Positions 38,570 to 49,600 of a stretch of DNA of 64,000 bases are shown here, piece after piece (within the stretch, counting starts at the first letter, position 1; the number at the start of each line of letters is the position of its first letter). The translations under genes were made by a program, and so were the position numbers. The notes below the pieces were generated by a model. That model did no database searches. It saw only the letters and a list, made by a program, of their open reading frames with translations, and was not told where the DNA came from. This DNA comes from Rhynchopus euleeides (Eukaryota; Euglenozoa; Diplonemea; Diplonemida; Diplonemidae), in assembly GCA_963210315.1 (NCBI GenBank), contig OY723267.1, positions 1 through 64,000 on the forward strand, given 5' to 3'.

Positions 38570-38920
38570 GCGGGTTTGCGGGTTTGCGGGTTTGCGGGTT
38601 TGCGGGTTTGCGGGTTTGCGGGTTTGCGGGTTTGCGGGTTTGCGGGTTTGCGGGTTTGCGGGTTTGCGGGTTTGCGGGTTTGCGGGTTTGCGGGTTTGCG
38701 GGTTTGCGGGTTTGCGGGTTTGCGGGTTTGCGGGTTTGCGGGTTTGCGGGTTTGCGGGTTTGCGGGTTTGCGGGTTTGCGGGTTTGCGGGTTTGCGGGTT
38801 TGCGGGTTTGCGGGTTTGCGGGTTTGCGGGTTTGCGGGTTTGCGGGTTTGCGGGTTTGCGGGTTTGCGGGTTTGCGGGTTTGCGGGTTTGCGGGTTTGCG
38901 GGTTTGCGGGTTTGCGGGTT
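38570..38920. repeat. (TTTGCGGG)n octamer array 2, 44 units
   Basis: 351 bp of perfect GCGGGTTT repeats with the same entry junction and the same exit (GGGTT then ACTATA) as array 1, but roughly nine times shorter. The array length therefore varies strongly between otherwise similar elements. Confidence 0.99.
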
Positions 38921-39933
38921 ACTATAATGTATAGTGGAAACCCAGGCTTTTACCACTACAGGGCAGATGCACAATTTTGCGCTTGGAATTTTTTGAGATT
39001 TTTTTTTATGGTGAAAAGAACGGAGCGCAACGGACCCAAAAGTAAGCGGGGCCGCCACTTTTCTGCTCAGAATTTTGTTCGACTTTGATAAAAACACTGA
39101 ATTTCCCCTAACCAGCCAAAAATCCCACCTAAAATCCGGTTTTTGGTGACGTCGGCAATATTTTCGAAACGGCTCAGAACTAAAAAATTCCTTCGATCGT
39201 GGAATTTCCGGGGGGTGTGCCTACCCGAAAACAATTTCGGATTTCAGCCACTCGAAAATCCGTCCATGTTGGGTGCCATAGGGAAGTGCAACTTTTTGGC
39301 TGAAAATTCCTTAGGGAAATCGCCCATAGTAGTTTTATACCGTTTCCGCGGCGAAAACGGGCTGAAAACTGATGACAACGCACCACCACGTCCCGCTAGG
39401 TATGGGTAGCGACCCGGGAATATCGGTCAGTTTTCACAGAAATTAGTGGAAGATAAAAAATCTGTCCCCCAGCCAGGGGTCCCTGTGGTTACTATAATGT
39501 ATAGTGGAAACCCAGGCTTTTACCACTACAGGGCAGATGCACAATTTTGCGCTTGGAATTTTTTGAGATTTTTTTTTATGGTGAAAAGAACGGAGCGCAA
39601 CGGACCCAAAAGTAAGCGGGGCCGCCACTTTTCTGCTCAGAATTTTGTTCGACTTTGATAAAAACACTGAATTTCCCCTAACCAGCCAAAAATCCCACCT
39701 AAAATCCGGTTTTTGGTGACGTCGGCAATATTTTCGAAACGGCTCAGAACTAACAAATTCCTTCGATCGTGGAATTTCCGGGGGGTGTGCCTACCTGAAA
39801 ACAATTTCGGATTTCAGCCACTCGAAAATCCGTCCATGTTGGGTGCCATAGGGAAGTGCAACTTTTTGGCTGAAAATTCCTTAGGGAAATCGCCCATAGT
39901 AGTTTTATACCGTTTCCGCGGCGAAAACGGGCT
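38921..39933. repeat. Satellite A' tandem pair, 570-bp monomer
   Basis: One complete monomer (38921-39490) and a second truncated at about 39933, at the same point as the other A arrays. Same subtype as 29345-29787. Relative to the array at 1-16154 there are scattered substitutions, most of which change the codons of the recurring small frame, so that frame is not under protein constraint. The 34-bp box is at 39422-39455 with one change. Confidence 0.95.
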
Positions 39934-40070
39934 CAAAACCGACGGTACGGCATCGTCGTGACAAGGAACGCCCAGAAACCGTGATGTGCGAGGTTGGAGA
40001 CGCAAAAAGACGTAGCAGAGGAGAATTTAGATGCGTAAGACAATGTTACCCTGTTTCACTGTTTTCTGAC
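39934..40070. other. Conserved unit leader, copy 3
   Basis: Begins CTCAAAACCGACGGTACGGC and includes GACAAGG and an AAAAAGACGTAGCAGA block as in the other two leaders. After about 40070 the similarity is lost. Confidence 0.6.
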
Positions 40071-42056
40071 TGTTTCGAGGCCCTGAGGGATTGTCGTTGA
40101 TGTTTCCGCAGTGGGTCAACATGGCCGTGACACCCAACAGTAGTACATGTGTAACAGCGACCCGCGTCGCGAAGAACTGCGCAGTGGTGCCAGGTAGTGT
40201 TCCTGGCAGGCCGTGCCCGCAACCCCTAGGATATCTGATGCCTGCCCGTGCAGCAGTGTTGCAGTCGTGTTTGTTTCCTCAGTGACCACTTTGCCCGACA
40301 GTGCAAGGCACCTTCGACAACTCGAGTTAGAGGGTTGACATGGCTTTCCACACAGGTAACGGCATTTGATGTGTGTGACATGAACATGACTGGATGGCTT
40401 GAGATGACAACATCAGGAAAAAGCATGAGAGAGATACAATCGTAGTGTTGAATGTAGTGCAGAAATTTCTTTTGAGATTTTTTTGCAGAGCCCACAGAGA
40501 CTGTCACACAGAAAGCGACTACAGTGAACTCAGCAGAAAAAGAGCAGCACAGCTCTCCCAAACGGCCCAAGACTCGAATGCGATGTGCCTTGTCCTGACA
40601 TTGATCACACCGAAACGACACCACACTGTCGGGTGACAGCAACAAAAGCACTATTGAAACAAACGCCTGCAACACTATTTCTTCGATAGAATCGGATCGT
40701 TGTGTGGCCGATGCCGCCGACACATACGGGTGTTGCCGGAGCCTGGGGCTATTCCAGCCACGGACTGAAATGGAAGACGCCTGGCCATTGTCGTTTGAGT
40801 ACGCCGAGGACACGGAGTCCGCCACACATTATCACTGTCGGACAACATGCACAAAAGAAATTCTGGTTTCATCTTGGCCTGCCAGATGGAGTTACAGTGA
40901 CCCAAAGATCTGATGGAGTCACAGTGGCCCTAAATTCTGAACCCACACAAGCACCTTGCCATACAACATGCAGTCAGTGGTCTGTGCACTCGACTCCATG
41001 CAACAAGCCTGTCATGGGCTTGGCAGGTTCTGCCCTTTGTGGTTTGCACCCCACATGATCAGATCAAGAACAACAGGAGTTGCCACCTCACAGGCGTGAT
41101 TGTGACGACTGACACCTGCCGAGACTGAGGCAGCACAAGGAGGGCAGCACTCAGGCAGCCGACTGGGCCACGACCGAGTCCCGCCTCTGTTGTCTGGTGG
41201 TACTAGCGACCGCCCAACCCAACCATCCATGCCACCAAGATCAGAGGCTCCCCTCGAAGATCGAACAACGTTGCCACGGGCGTGATAGCGATGACTGACA
41301 GGTCTGCAGAAGCTGCAGCACCACGAGGATCCCGTCTGCAGGGCGCGTTGTGCAGCCCCACCGCGAGACTGAAGCAGCTGCACCACGTGCCCACTACCGT
41401 TGTCTGGCAGCACTCAGCGGCAGCGGCAGGAGTCGTGCATGCATCGGGGGAGTGCAACCTGCAAATGTTGAAGCTCTTCAGGATTGCAATTCTGGATGTG
41501 TCGATCCGTGGGGTGGGCTTGATCGGTGGTGTGTGCTGCAGAAGAGTGCACACAGCCTGCCATCAATTACCCGTTTGGAACATGACTACATACACATCCA
41601 CAGGAGCGGCTTTCTCCTCCATTCTGCAGGTTCTGCGGTTTGCGGGTTTCCCGCTGCACGGAGACTGAGGGCAGCTGCACCACGTGCAGTTGCGACTCCG
41701 GGCAGCTCCGTTGTCTGGCGCCACTCCGTGGCAGCAACGAGCATGAGCCACACTGGTCACAACCGGCACTGGCATTGGATGGAGGGCGGGTGTGTCAGGT
41801 CACGGTCCGTGCAGGTGTTGTGGAGAGTGCAACTTATGACTGCACAGAGGGCCCGTCGGCAGTCGTCCGAATATCAAACCTGTTCACGAAGTGGGAATTC
41901 ACGGTGTGTTTGCAGGCGGGCGAGACGCTTCACCCTTCCTGCACGCTTCCATGTGCAGTCTGCAACGGCGCACTATTCCGTTCAAGTAGACCCCGCGGAT
42001 CAACAGATGCAGAATTTCAGCCCTCAAATTTTGTAGGTCCATTCGGGGTCCTCCTG
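40071..42056. other. Body of unit 3: no recognisable intact gene
   Basis: About 2 kb with only short frames and no homology I can name with confidence. Parts of 41050-41740 are degenerate direct repeats. The + frame at 40761-40781 reads RTEMEDA, a weak echo of the protein phosphatase 2C N-terminal motif. A single GGTTTGCGGGTTT near 41637 resembles 1.5 octamers. It may be captured host DNA or strongly decayed transposon sequence. Confidence 0.5.
41050..41740. repeat. Degenerate direct repeats in unit 3
   Basis: GTTGCCAC...GGCGTGAT...GACTGACA recurs at about 41079 and 41270. The run GACTGA..GCAGCTGCACCACGTG with TTGTCTGG downstream recurs at about 41368-41407 and 41665-41718, with a weaker form near 41189. 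Spacing is irregular (about 190-310 bp), so this is an old tandem or segmental duplication. Confidence 0.45.
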
Positions 42057-42125
42057 TCAGAACTGCACAAACAGGATCATGAGATACACAGCGACAGCAG
42101 GACTGTCTACATTCGGCGAGTTCGA
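42057..42125 (-). pseudogene. Relic of Helitron OTU-domain C-terminus
   Basis: On the minus strand this reads NSPNVDSPAVAVYLMILFVQF followed by a stop. It matches NSPFWADSVAVYLTAVVLQIC in the OTU region of the Helitron in unit 1 (near 16,900-16,975) with the same order of N-S-P, D-S, A-V-Y-L and Q. The DNA also shares GAGATACACAGCGAC and GGCGAGTTC in order. The catalytic cysteine part is not present, and the frame stops where the helicase copies continue. Only about 22 residues are recognisable, so homology is likely rather than proven. Confidence 0.6.
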
Positions 42126-42192
42126 CTCAGCCGTCTGACGCTTCCCAGTGCCACAAACAGACAACACGCAGACACGCTTGCTCATTTCTCGT
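42126..42192. other. Octamer entry junction, unit 3
   Basis: 67 bp ending in ACGCTTGCTCATTTCTCGTG, identical to the junctions before octamer arrays 1 and 2. It marks unit 3 as a member of the same element family although its body differs. Confidence 0.7.
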
Positions 42193-45100
42193 GCGGGTTT
42201 GCGGGTTTGCGGGTTTGCGGGTTTGCGGGTTTGCGGGTTTGCGGGTTTGCGGGTTTGCGGGTTTGCGGGTTTGCGGGTTTGCGGGTTTGCGGGTTTGCGG
42301 GTTTGCGGGTTTGCGGGTTTGCGGGTTTGCGGGTTTGCGGGTTTGCGGGTTTGCGGGTTTGCGGGTTTGCGGGTTTGCGGGTTTGCGGGTTTGCGGGTTT
42401 GCGGGTTTGCGGGTTTGCGGGTTTGCGGGTTTGCGGGTTTGCGGGTTTGCGGGTTTGCGGGTTTGCGGGTTTGCGGGTTTGCGGGTTTGCGGGTTTGCGG
42501 GTTTGCGGGTTTGCGGGTTTGCGGGTTTGCGGGTTTGCGGGTTTGCGGGTTTGCGGGTTTGCGGGTTTGCGGGTTTGCGGGTTTGCGGGTTTGCGGGTTT
42601 GCGGGTTTGCGGGTTTGCGGGTTTGCGGGTTTGCGGGTTTGCGGGTTTGCGGGTTTGCGGGTTTGCGGGTTTGCGGGTTTGCGGGTTTGCGGGTTTGCGG
42701 GTTTGCGGGTTTGCGGGTTTGCGGGTTTGCGGGTTTGCGGGTTTGCGGGTTTGCGGGTTTGCGGGTTTGCGGGTTTGCGGGTTTGCGGGTTTGCGGGTTT
42801 GCGGGTTTGCGGGTTTGCGGGTTTGCGGGTTTGCGGGTTTGCGGGTTTGCGGGTTTGCGGGTTTGCGGGTTTGCGGGTTTGCGGGTTTGCGGGTTTGCGG
42901 GTTTGCGGGTTTGCGGGTTTGCGGGTTTGCGGGTTTGCGGGTTTGCGGGTTTGCGGGTTTGCGGGTTTGCGGGTTTGCGGGTTTGCGGGTTTGCGGGTTT
43001 GCGGGTTTGCGGGTTTGCGGGTTTGCGGGTTTGCGGGTTTGCGGGTTTGCGGGTTTGCGGGTTTGCGGGTTTGCGGGTTTGCGGGTTTGCGGGTTTGCGG
43101 GTTTGCGGGTTTGCGGGTTTGCGGGTTTGCGGGTTTGCGGGTTTGCGGGTTTGCGGGTTTGCGGGTTTGCGGGTTTGCGGGTTTGCGGGTTTGCGGGTTT
43201 GCGGGTTTGCGGGTTTGCGGGTTTGCGGGTTTGCGGGTTTGCGGGTTTGCGGGTTTGCGGGTTTGCGGGTTTGCGGGTTTGCGGGTTTGCGGGTTTGCGG
43301 GTTTGCGGGTTTGCGGGTTTGCGGGTTTGCGGGTTTGCGGGTTTGCGGGTTTGCGGGTTTGCGGGTTTGCGGGTTTGCGGGTTTGCGGGTTTGCGGGTTT
43401 GCGGGTTTGCGGGTTTGCGGGTTTGCGGGTTTGCGGGTTTGCGGGTTTGCGGGTTTGCGGGTTTGCGGGTTTGCGGGTTTGCGGGTTTGCGGGTTTGCGG
43501 GTTTGCGGGTTTGCGGGTTTGCGGGTTTGCGGGTTTGCGGGTTTGCGGGTTTGCGGGTTTGCGGGTTTGCGGGTTTGCGGGTTTGCGGGTTTGCGGGTTT
43601 GCGGGTTTGCGGGTTTGCGGGTTTGCGGGTTTGCGGGTTTGCGGGTTTGCGGGTTTGCGGGTTTGCGGGTTTGCGGGTTTGCGGGTTTGCGGGTTTGCGG
43701 GTTTGCGGGTTTGCGGGTTTGCGGGTTTGCGGGTTTGCGGGTTTGCGGGTTTGCGGGTTTGCGGGTTTGCGGGTTTGCGGGTTTGCGGGTTTGCGGGTTT
43801 GCGGGTTTGCGGGTTTGCGGGTTTGCGGGTTTGCGGGTTTGCGGGTTTGCGGGTTTGCGGGTTTGCGGGTTTGCGGGTTTGCGGGTTTGCGGGTTTGCGG
43901 GTTTGCGGGTTTGCGGGTTTGCGGGTTTGCGGGTTTGCGGGTTTGCGGGTTTGCGGGTTTGCGGGTTTGCGGGTTTGCGGGTTTGCGGGTTTGCGGGTTT
44001 GCGGGTTTGCGGGTTTGCGGGTTTGCGGGTTTGCGGGTTTGCGGGTTTGCGGGTTTGCGGGTTTGCGGGTTTGCGGGTTTGCGGGTTTGCGGGTTTGCGG
44101 GTTTGCGGGTTTGCGGGTTTGCGGGTTTGCGGGTTTGCGGGTTTGCGGGTTTGCGGGTTTGCGGGTTTGCGGGTTTGCGGGTTTGCGGGTTTGCGGGTTT
44201 GCGGGTTTGCGGGTTTGCGGGTTTGCGGGTTTGCGGGTTTGCGGGTTTGCGGGTTTGCGGGTTTGCGGGTTTGCGGGTTTGCGGGTTTGCGGGTTTGCGG
44301 GTTTGCGGGTTTGCGGGTTTGCGGGTTTGCGGGTTTGCGGGTTTGCGGGTTTGCGGGTTTGCGGGTTTGCGGGTTTGCGGGTTTGCGGGTTTGCGGGTTT
44401 GCGGGTTTGCGGGTTTGCGGGTTTGCGGGTTTGCGGGTTTGCGGGTTTGCGGGTTTGCGGGTTTGCGGGTTTGCGGGTTTGCGGGTTTGCGGGTTTGCGG
44501 GTTTGCGGGTTTGCGGGTTTGCGGGTTTGCGGGTTTGCGGGTTTGCGGGTTTGCGGGTTTGCGGGTTTGCGGGTTTGCGGGTTTGCGGGTTTGCGGGTTT
44601 GCGGGTTTGCGGGTTTGCGGGTTTGCGGGTTTGCGGGTTTGCGGGTTTGCGGGTTTGCGGGTTTGCGGGTTTGCGGGTTTGCGGGTTTGCGGGTTTGCGG
44701 GTTTGCGGGTTTGCGGGTTTGCGGGTTTGCGGGTTTGCGGGTTTGCGGGTTTGCGGGTTTGCGGGTTTGCGGGTTTGCGGGTTTGCGGGTTTGCGGGTTT
44801 GCGGGTTTGCGGGTTTGCGGGTTTGCGGGTTTGCGGGTTTGCGGGTTTGCGGGTTTGCGGGTTTGCGGGTTTGCGGGTTTGCGGGTTTGCGGGTTTGCGG
44901 GTTTGCGGGTTTGCGGGTTTGCGGGTTTGCGGGTTTGCGGGTTTGCGGGTTTGCGGGTTTGCGGGTTTGCGGGTTTGCGGGTTTGCGGGTTTGCGGGTTT
45001 GCGGGTTTGCGGGTTTGCGGGTTTGCGGGTTTGCGGGTTTGCGGGTTTGCGGGTTTGCGGGTTTGCGGGTTTGCGGGTTTGCGGGTTTGCGGGTTTGCGG

Positions 45101-46655
45101 GTTTGCGGGTTTGCGGGTTTGCGGGTTTGCGGGTTTGCGGGTTTGCGGGTTTGCGGGTTTGCGGGTTTGCGGGTTTGCGGGTTTGCGGGTTTGCGGGTTT
45201 GCGGGTTTGCGGGTTTGCGGGTTTGCGGGTTTGCGGGTTTGCGGGTTTGCGGGTTTGCGGGTTTGCGGGTTTGCGGGTTTGCGGGTTTGCGGGTTTGCGG
45301 GTTTGCGGGTTTGCGGGTTTGCGGGTTTGCGGGTTTGCGGGTTTGCGGGTTTGCGGGTTTGCGGGTTTGCGGGTTTGCGGGTTTGCGGGTTTGCGGGTTT
45401 GCGGGTTTGCGGGTTTGCGGGTTTGCGGGTTTGCGGGTTTGCGGGTTTGCGGGTTTGCGGGTTTGCGGGTTTGCGGGTTTGCGGGTTTGCGGGTTTGCGG
45501 GTTTGCGGGTTTGCGGGTTTGCGGGTTTGCGGGTTTGCGGGTTTGCGGGTTTGCGGGTTTGCGGGTTTGCGGGTTTGCGGGTTTGCGGGTTTGCGGGTTT
45601 GCGGGTTTGCGGGTTTGCGGGTTTGCGGGTTTGCGGGTTTGCGGGTTTGCGGGTTTGCGGGTTTGCGGGTTTGCGGGTTTGCGGGTTTGCGGGTTTGCGG
45701 GTTTGCGGGTTTGCGGGTTTGCGGGTTTGCGGGTTTGCGGGTTTGCGGGTTTGCGGGTTTGCGGGTTTGCGGGTTTGCGGGTTTGCGGGTTTGCGGGTTT
45801 GCGGGTTTGCGGGTTTGCGGGTTTGCGGGTTTGCGGGTTTGCGGGTTTGCGGGTTTGCGGGTTTGCGGGTTTGCGGGTTTGCGGGTTTGCGGGTTTGCGG
45901 GTTTGCGGGTTTGCGGGTTTGCGGGTTTGCGGGTTTGCGGGTTTGCGGGTTTGCGGGTTTGCGGGTTTGCGGGTTTGCGGGTTTGCGGGTTTGCGGGTTT
46001 GCGGGTTTGCGGGTTTGCGGGTTTGCGGGTTTGCGGGTTTGCGGGTTTGCGGGTTTGCGGGTTTGCGGGTTTGCGGGTTTGCGGGTTTGCGGGTTTGCGG
46101 GTTTGCGGGTTTGCGGGTTTGCGGGTTTGCGGGTTTGCGGGTTTGCGGGTTTGCGGGTTTGCGGGTTTGCGGGTTTGCGGGTTTGCGGGTTTGCGGGTTT
46201 GCGGGTTTGCGGGTTTGCGGGTTTGCGGGTTTGCGGGTTTGCGGGTTTGCGGGTTTGCGGGTTTGCGGGTTTGCGGGTTTGCGGGTTTGCGGGTTTGCGG
46301 GTTTGCGGGTTTGCGGGTTTGCGGGTTTGCGGGTTTGCGGGTTTGCGGGTTTGCGGGTTTGCGGGTTTGCGGGTTTGCGGGTTTGCGGGTTTGCGGGTTT
46401 GCGGGTTTGCGGGTTTGCGGGTTTGCGGGTTTGCGGGTTTGCGGGTTTGCGGGTTTGCGGGTTTGCGGGTTTGCGGGTTTGCGGGTTTGCGGGTTTGCGG
46501 GTTTGCGGGTTTGCGGGTTTGCGGGTTTGCGGGTTTGCGGGTTTGCGGGTTTGCGGGTTTGCGGGTTTGCGGGTTTGCGGGTTTGCGGGTTTGCGGGTTT
46601 GCGGGTTTGCGGGTTTGCGGGTTTGCGGGTTTGCGGGTTTGCGGGTTTGCGGGTT
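42193..46655. repeat. (TTTGCGGG)n octamer array 3, about 558 units
   Basis: 4463 bp of uninterrupted GCGGGTTT. It exits as GGGTT then ATTATACTG into satellite B. It has the same strand polarity as arrays 1 and 2 and the same G-quadruplex potential. No interruption was seen by eye. Confidence 0.99.
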
Positions 46656-49600
46656 ATTATACTGTATTGCGGATTTGCGGGTAATTTCGGTGCGGGAACG
46701 GCGCCCCAAATATTCTGACGACTCATGAATCGTGCGAGTGCACCGTGAAACGTACGGATTCCATCTAGATAGTGGCTTTGGCTTGCAATTTTTTTTTCGA
46801 AAATTCGTTTTATTTTTTTGGGTCAAAACATGTGAAAAATGGGTTCCTAAGGGAAATCCCTGCTATTTTCCCGGTTTGGGCCACACAGCCAACATGAACG
46901 ATTTCGCAGAAACCTGATGACCGTTTTCGATCCTGACATCGTGGGTATACCGGGGAATTCACGATAAAAAACAGCGACGAAAACGTCGGAGTGCACGATA
47001 TTTTGCCACTGTAGGTGAAGTACCCACTTTTCCCCTTTGCCAAACAGGGAAAATGTCTTTATATAAACTTCTCCTGAACGGATCTTCGCATTTTTGATCG
47101 TAACCGGCCACAGTTGAAAATTTACTGGACCGCGGAATCCGAGAACATCGATCAGTTATCACAGAAATTAGTAGAAGATATTTCAGAAATTTTTCACCCA
47201 TTTACGGTTGAGGGTTATTATACTGTATTGCGGATTTGCGGGTAATTTCGGTGCGGGAACGGCGCCCCAAATATTCTGACGACTCATGAATCGTGCGAGT
47301 GCACCGTGAAACGTACGGATTCCATCTAGATAGTGGCTTTGGCTTGCAATTTTTTTTTCGAAAATTCGTTTTATTTTTTTGGGTCAAAACATGTGAAAAA
47401 TGGGTTCCTAAGGGAAATCCCTGCTATTTTCCCGGTTTGGGCCACACAGCCAACATGAACGATTTCGCAGAAAACTGATGACCGTTTTCGATCCTGACAT
47501 CGTGGGTATACCGGGGAATTCACGATAAAAAAAATCGACGAAAAAGTCGGAGTGCACGATATTTTGCCACTGTAGGTGAAGTACCCACTTTTCCCCTTTG
47601 CCAAACAGGGAAAATGTCTTTATATAAACTTCTCCTGAACGGATCTTCGAATTTGTGATCGTAACCGGCCACAGTTGAAGATTTACTGGACCGCGGAATC
47701 CGAGAACATCGATCAGTTATCACAGAAATTAGTAGAAGATATTTCAGAAATTTTTCACCCATTTACGGTTGAGGGTTATTATACTGTATTGCGGATTTGC
47801 GGGTAATTTCGGTGCGGGAACGGCGCCCCAAATATTCTGACGACTCATGAATCGTGCGAGTGCACCGTGAAACGTACGGATTCCATCTAGATAGTGGCTT
47901 TGGCTTGCAATTTTTTTTTCGAAAATTCGTTTTATTTTTTTGGGTCAAAACATGTGAAAAATGGGTTCCTAAGGGAAATCCCTGCTATTTTCCCGGTTTG
48001 GGCCACACAGCCAACATGAACGATTTCGCAGAAAACTGATGACCGTTTTCGATCCTGACATCGTGGGTATACCGGGGAATTCACGATAAAAAAAATCGAC
48101 GAAAAAGTCGGAGTGCACGATATTTTGCCACTGTAGGTGAAGTACCCACTTTTCCCCTTTGCCAAACAGGGAAAATGTCTTTATATAAACTTCTCCTGAA
48201 CGGATCTTCGAATTTTTGATCGTAACCGGCCACAGTTGTAAATTTACTGGACCGCGGAATCCGAGAACATCGATCAGTTATCACAGAAATTAGTAGAAGA
48301 TATTTCAGAAATTTTTCACCCATTTACGGTTGAGGGTTATTATACTGTATTGCGGATTTGCGGGTAATTTCGGTGCGGGAACGGCGCCCCAAATATTCTG
48401 ACGACTCATGAATCGTGCGAGTGCACCGTGAAACGTACGGATTCCATCTAGATAGTGGCTTTGGCTTGCAATTTTTTTTTCGAAAATTCGTTTTATTTTT
48501 TTGGGTCAAAACATGTGAAAAATGGGTTCCTAAGGGAAATCCCTGCTATTTTCCCGGTTTGGGCCACACAGCCAACATGAACGATTTCGCAGAAAACTGA
48601 TGACCGTTTTCGATCCTGACATCGTGGGTATACCGGGGAATTCACGATAAAAAAAATCGACGAAAAAGTCGGAGTGCACGATATTTTGCCACTGTAGGTG
48701 AAGTACCCACTTTTCCCCTTTGCCAAACAGGGAAAATGTCTTTATATAAACTTCTCCTGAACGGATCTTCGAATTTTTGATCGTAACCGGCCACAGTTGT
48801 AAATTTACTGGACCGCGGAATCCGAGAACATCGATCAGTTATCACAGAAATTAGTAGAAGATATTTCAGAAATTTTTCACCCATTTACGGTTGAGGGTTA
48901 TTATACTGTATTGCGGATTTGCGGGTAATTTCGGTGCGGGAACGGCGCCCCAAATATTCTGACGACTCATGAATCGTGCGAGTGCACCGTGAAACGTACG
49001 GATTCCATCTAGATAGTGGCTTTGGCTTGCAATTTTTTTTTCGAAAATTCGTTTTATTTTTTTGGGTCAAAACATGTGAAAAATGGGTTCCTAAGGGAAA
49101 TCCCTGCTATTTTCCCGGTTTGGGCCACACAGCCAACATGAACGATTTCGCAGAGAACTGATGACCGTTTTCGATCCTGACATCGTGGGTATACCGGGGA
49201 ATTCACGATAAAAAACATCGACGAAAAAGTCGGAGTGCACGATATTTTGCCACTGTAGGTGAAGTACCCACTTTTCCCCTTTGCCAAACAGGGAAAATGT
49301 CTTTATATAAACTTCTCCTGAACGGATCTTCGCATTTTTGATCGTAACCGGCCACAGTTGAAAATTTACTGGACCGCGGAATCCGAGAACATCGATCAGT
49401 TATCACAGAAATTAGTAGAAGATATTTCAGAAATTTTTCACCCATTTACGGTTGAGGGTTATTATACTGTATTGCGGATTTGCGGGTAATTTCGGTGCGG
49501 GAACGGCGCCCCAAATATTCTGACGACTCATGAATCGTGCGAGTGCACCGTGAAACGTACGGATTCCATCTAGATAGTGGCTTTGGCTTGCAATTTTTTT

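Larger units (their letters stand above)
29788..39933 (-). mobile_element. Helitron unit 2 (intact genes): leader, genes, octamers, satellite tail
   Basis: About 10.1 kb with the same order as unit 1: leader, transposase and zinc-finger genes on the minus strand, 44 octamers, and about 1.8 satellite A' monomers. Both genes are open with all recognised catalytic motifs, so this is a plausible autonomous element. The exact ends are uncertain; the limits are those shared between units. Confidence 0.72.

Noticed and set aside
40226-40825. 199-codon minus-strand frame in the unit 3 body
   Set aside because: No domain, no counterpart in units 1 and 2, and an unremarkable length for a chance frame in this composition.
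41640-46826. Long open frames across octamer array 3 (up to 1692 codons)
   Set aside because: Same artefact of the octamer. Only the minus-strand tail at 42057-42125 has meaning, as an OTU relic, and it is listed separately.
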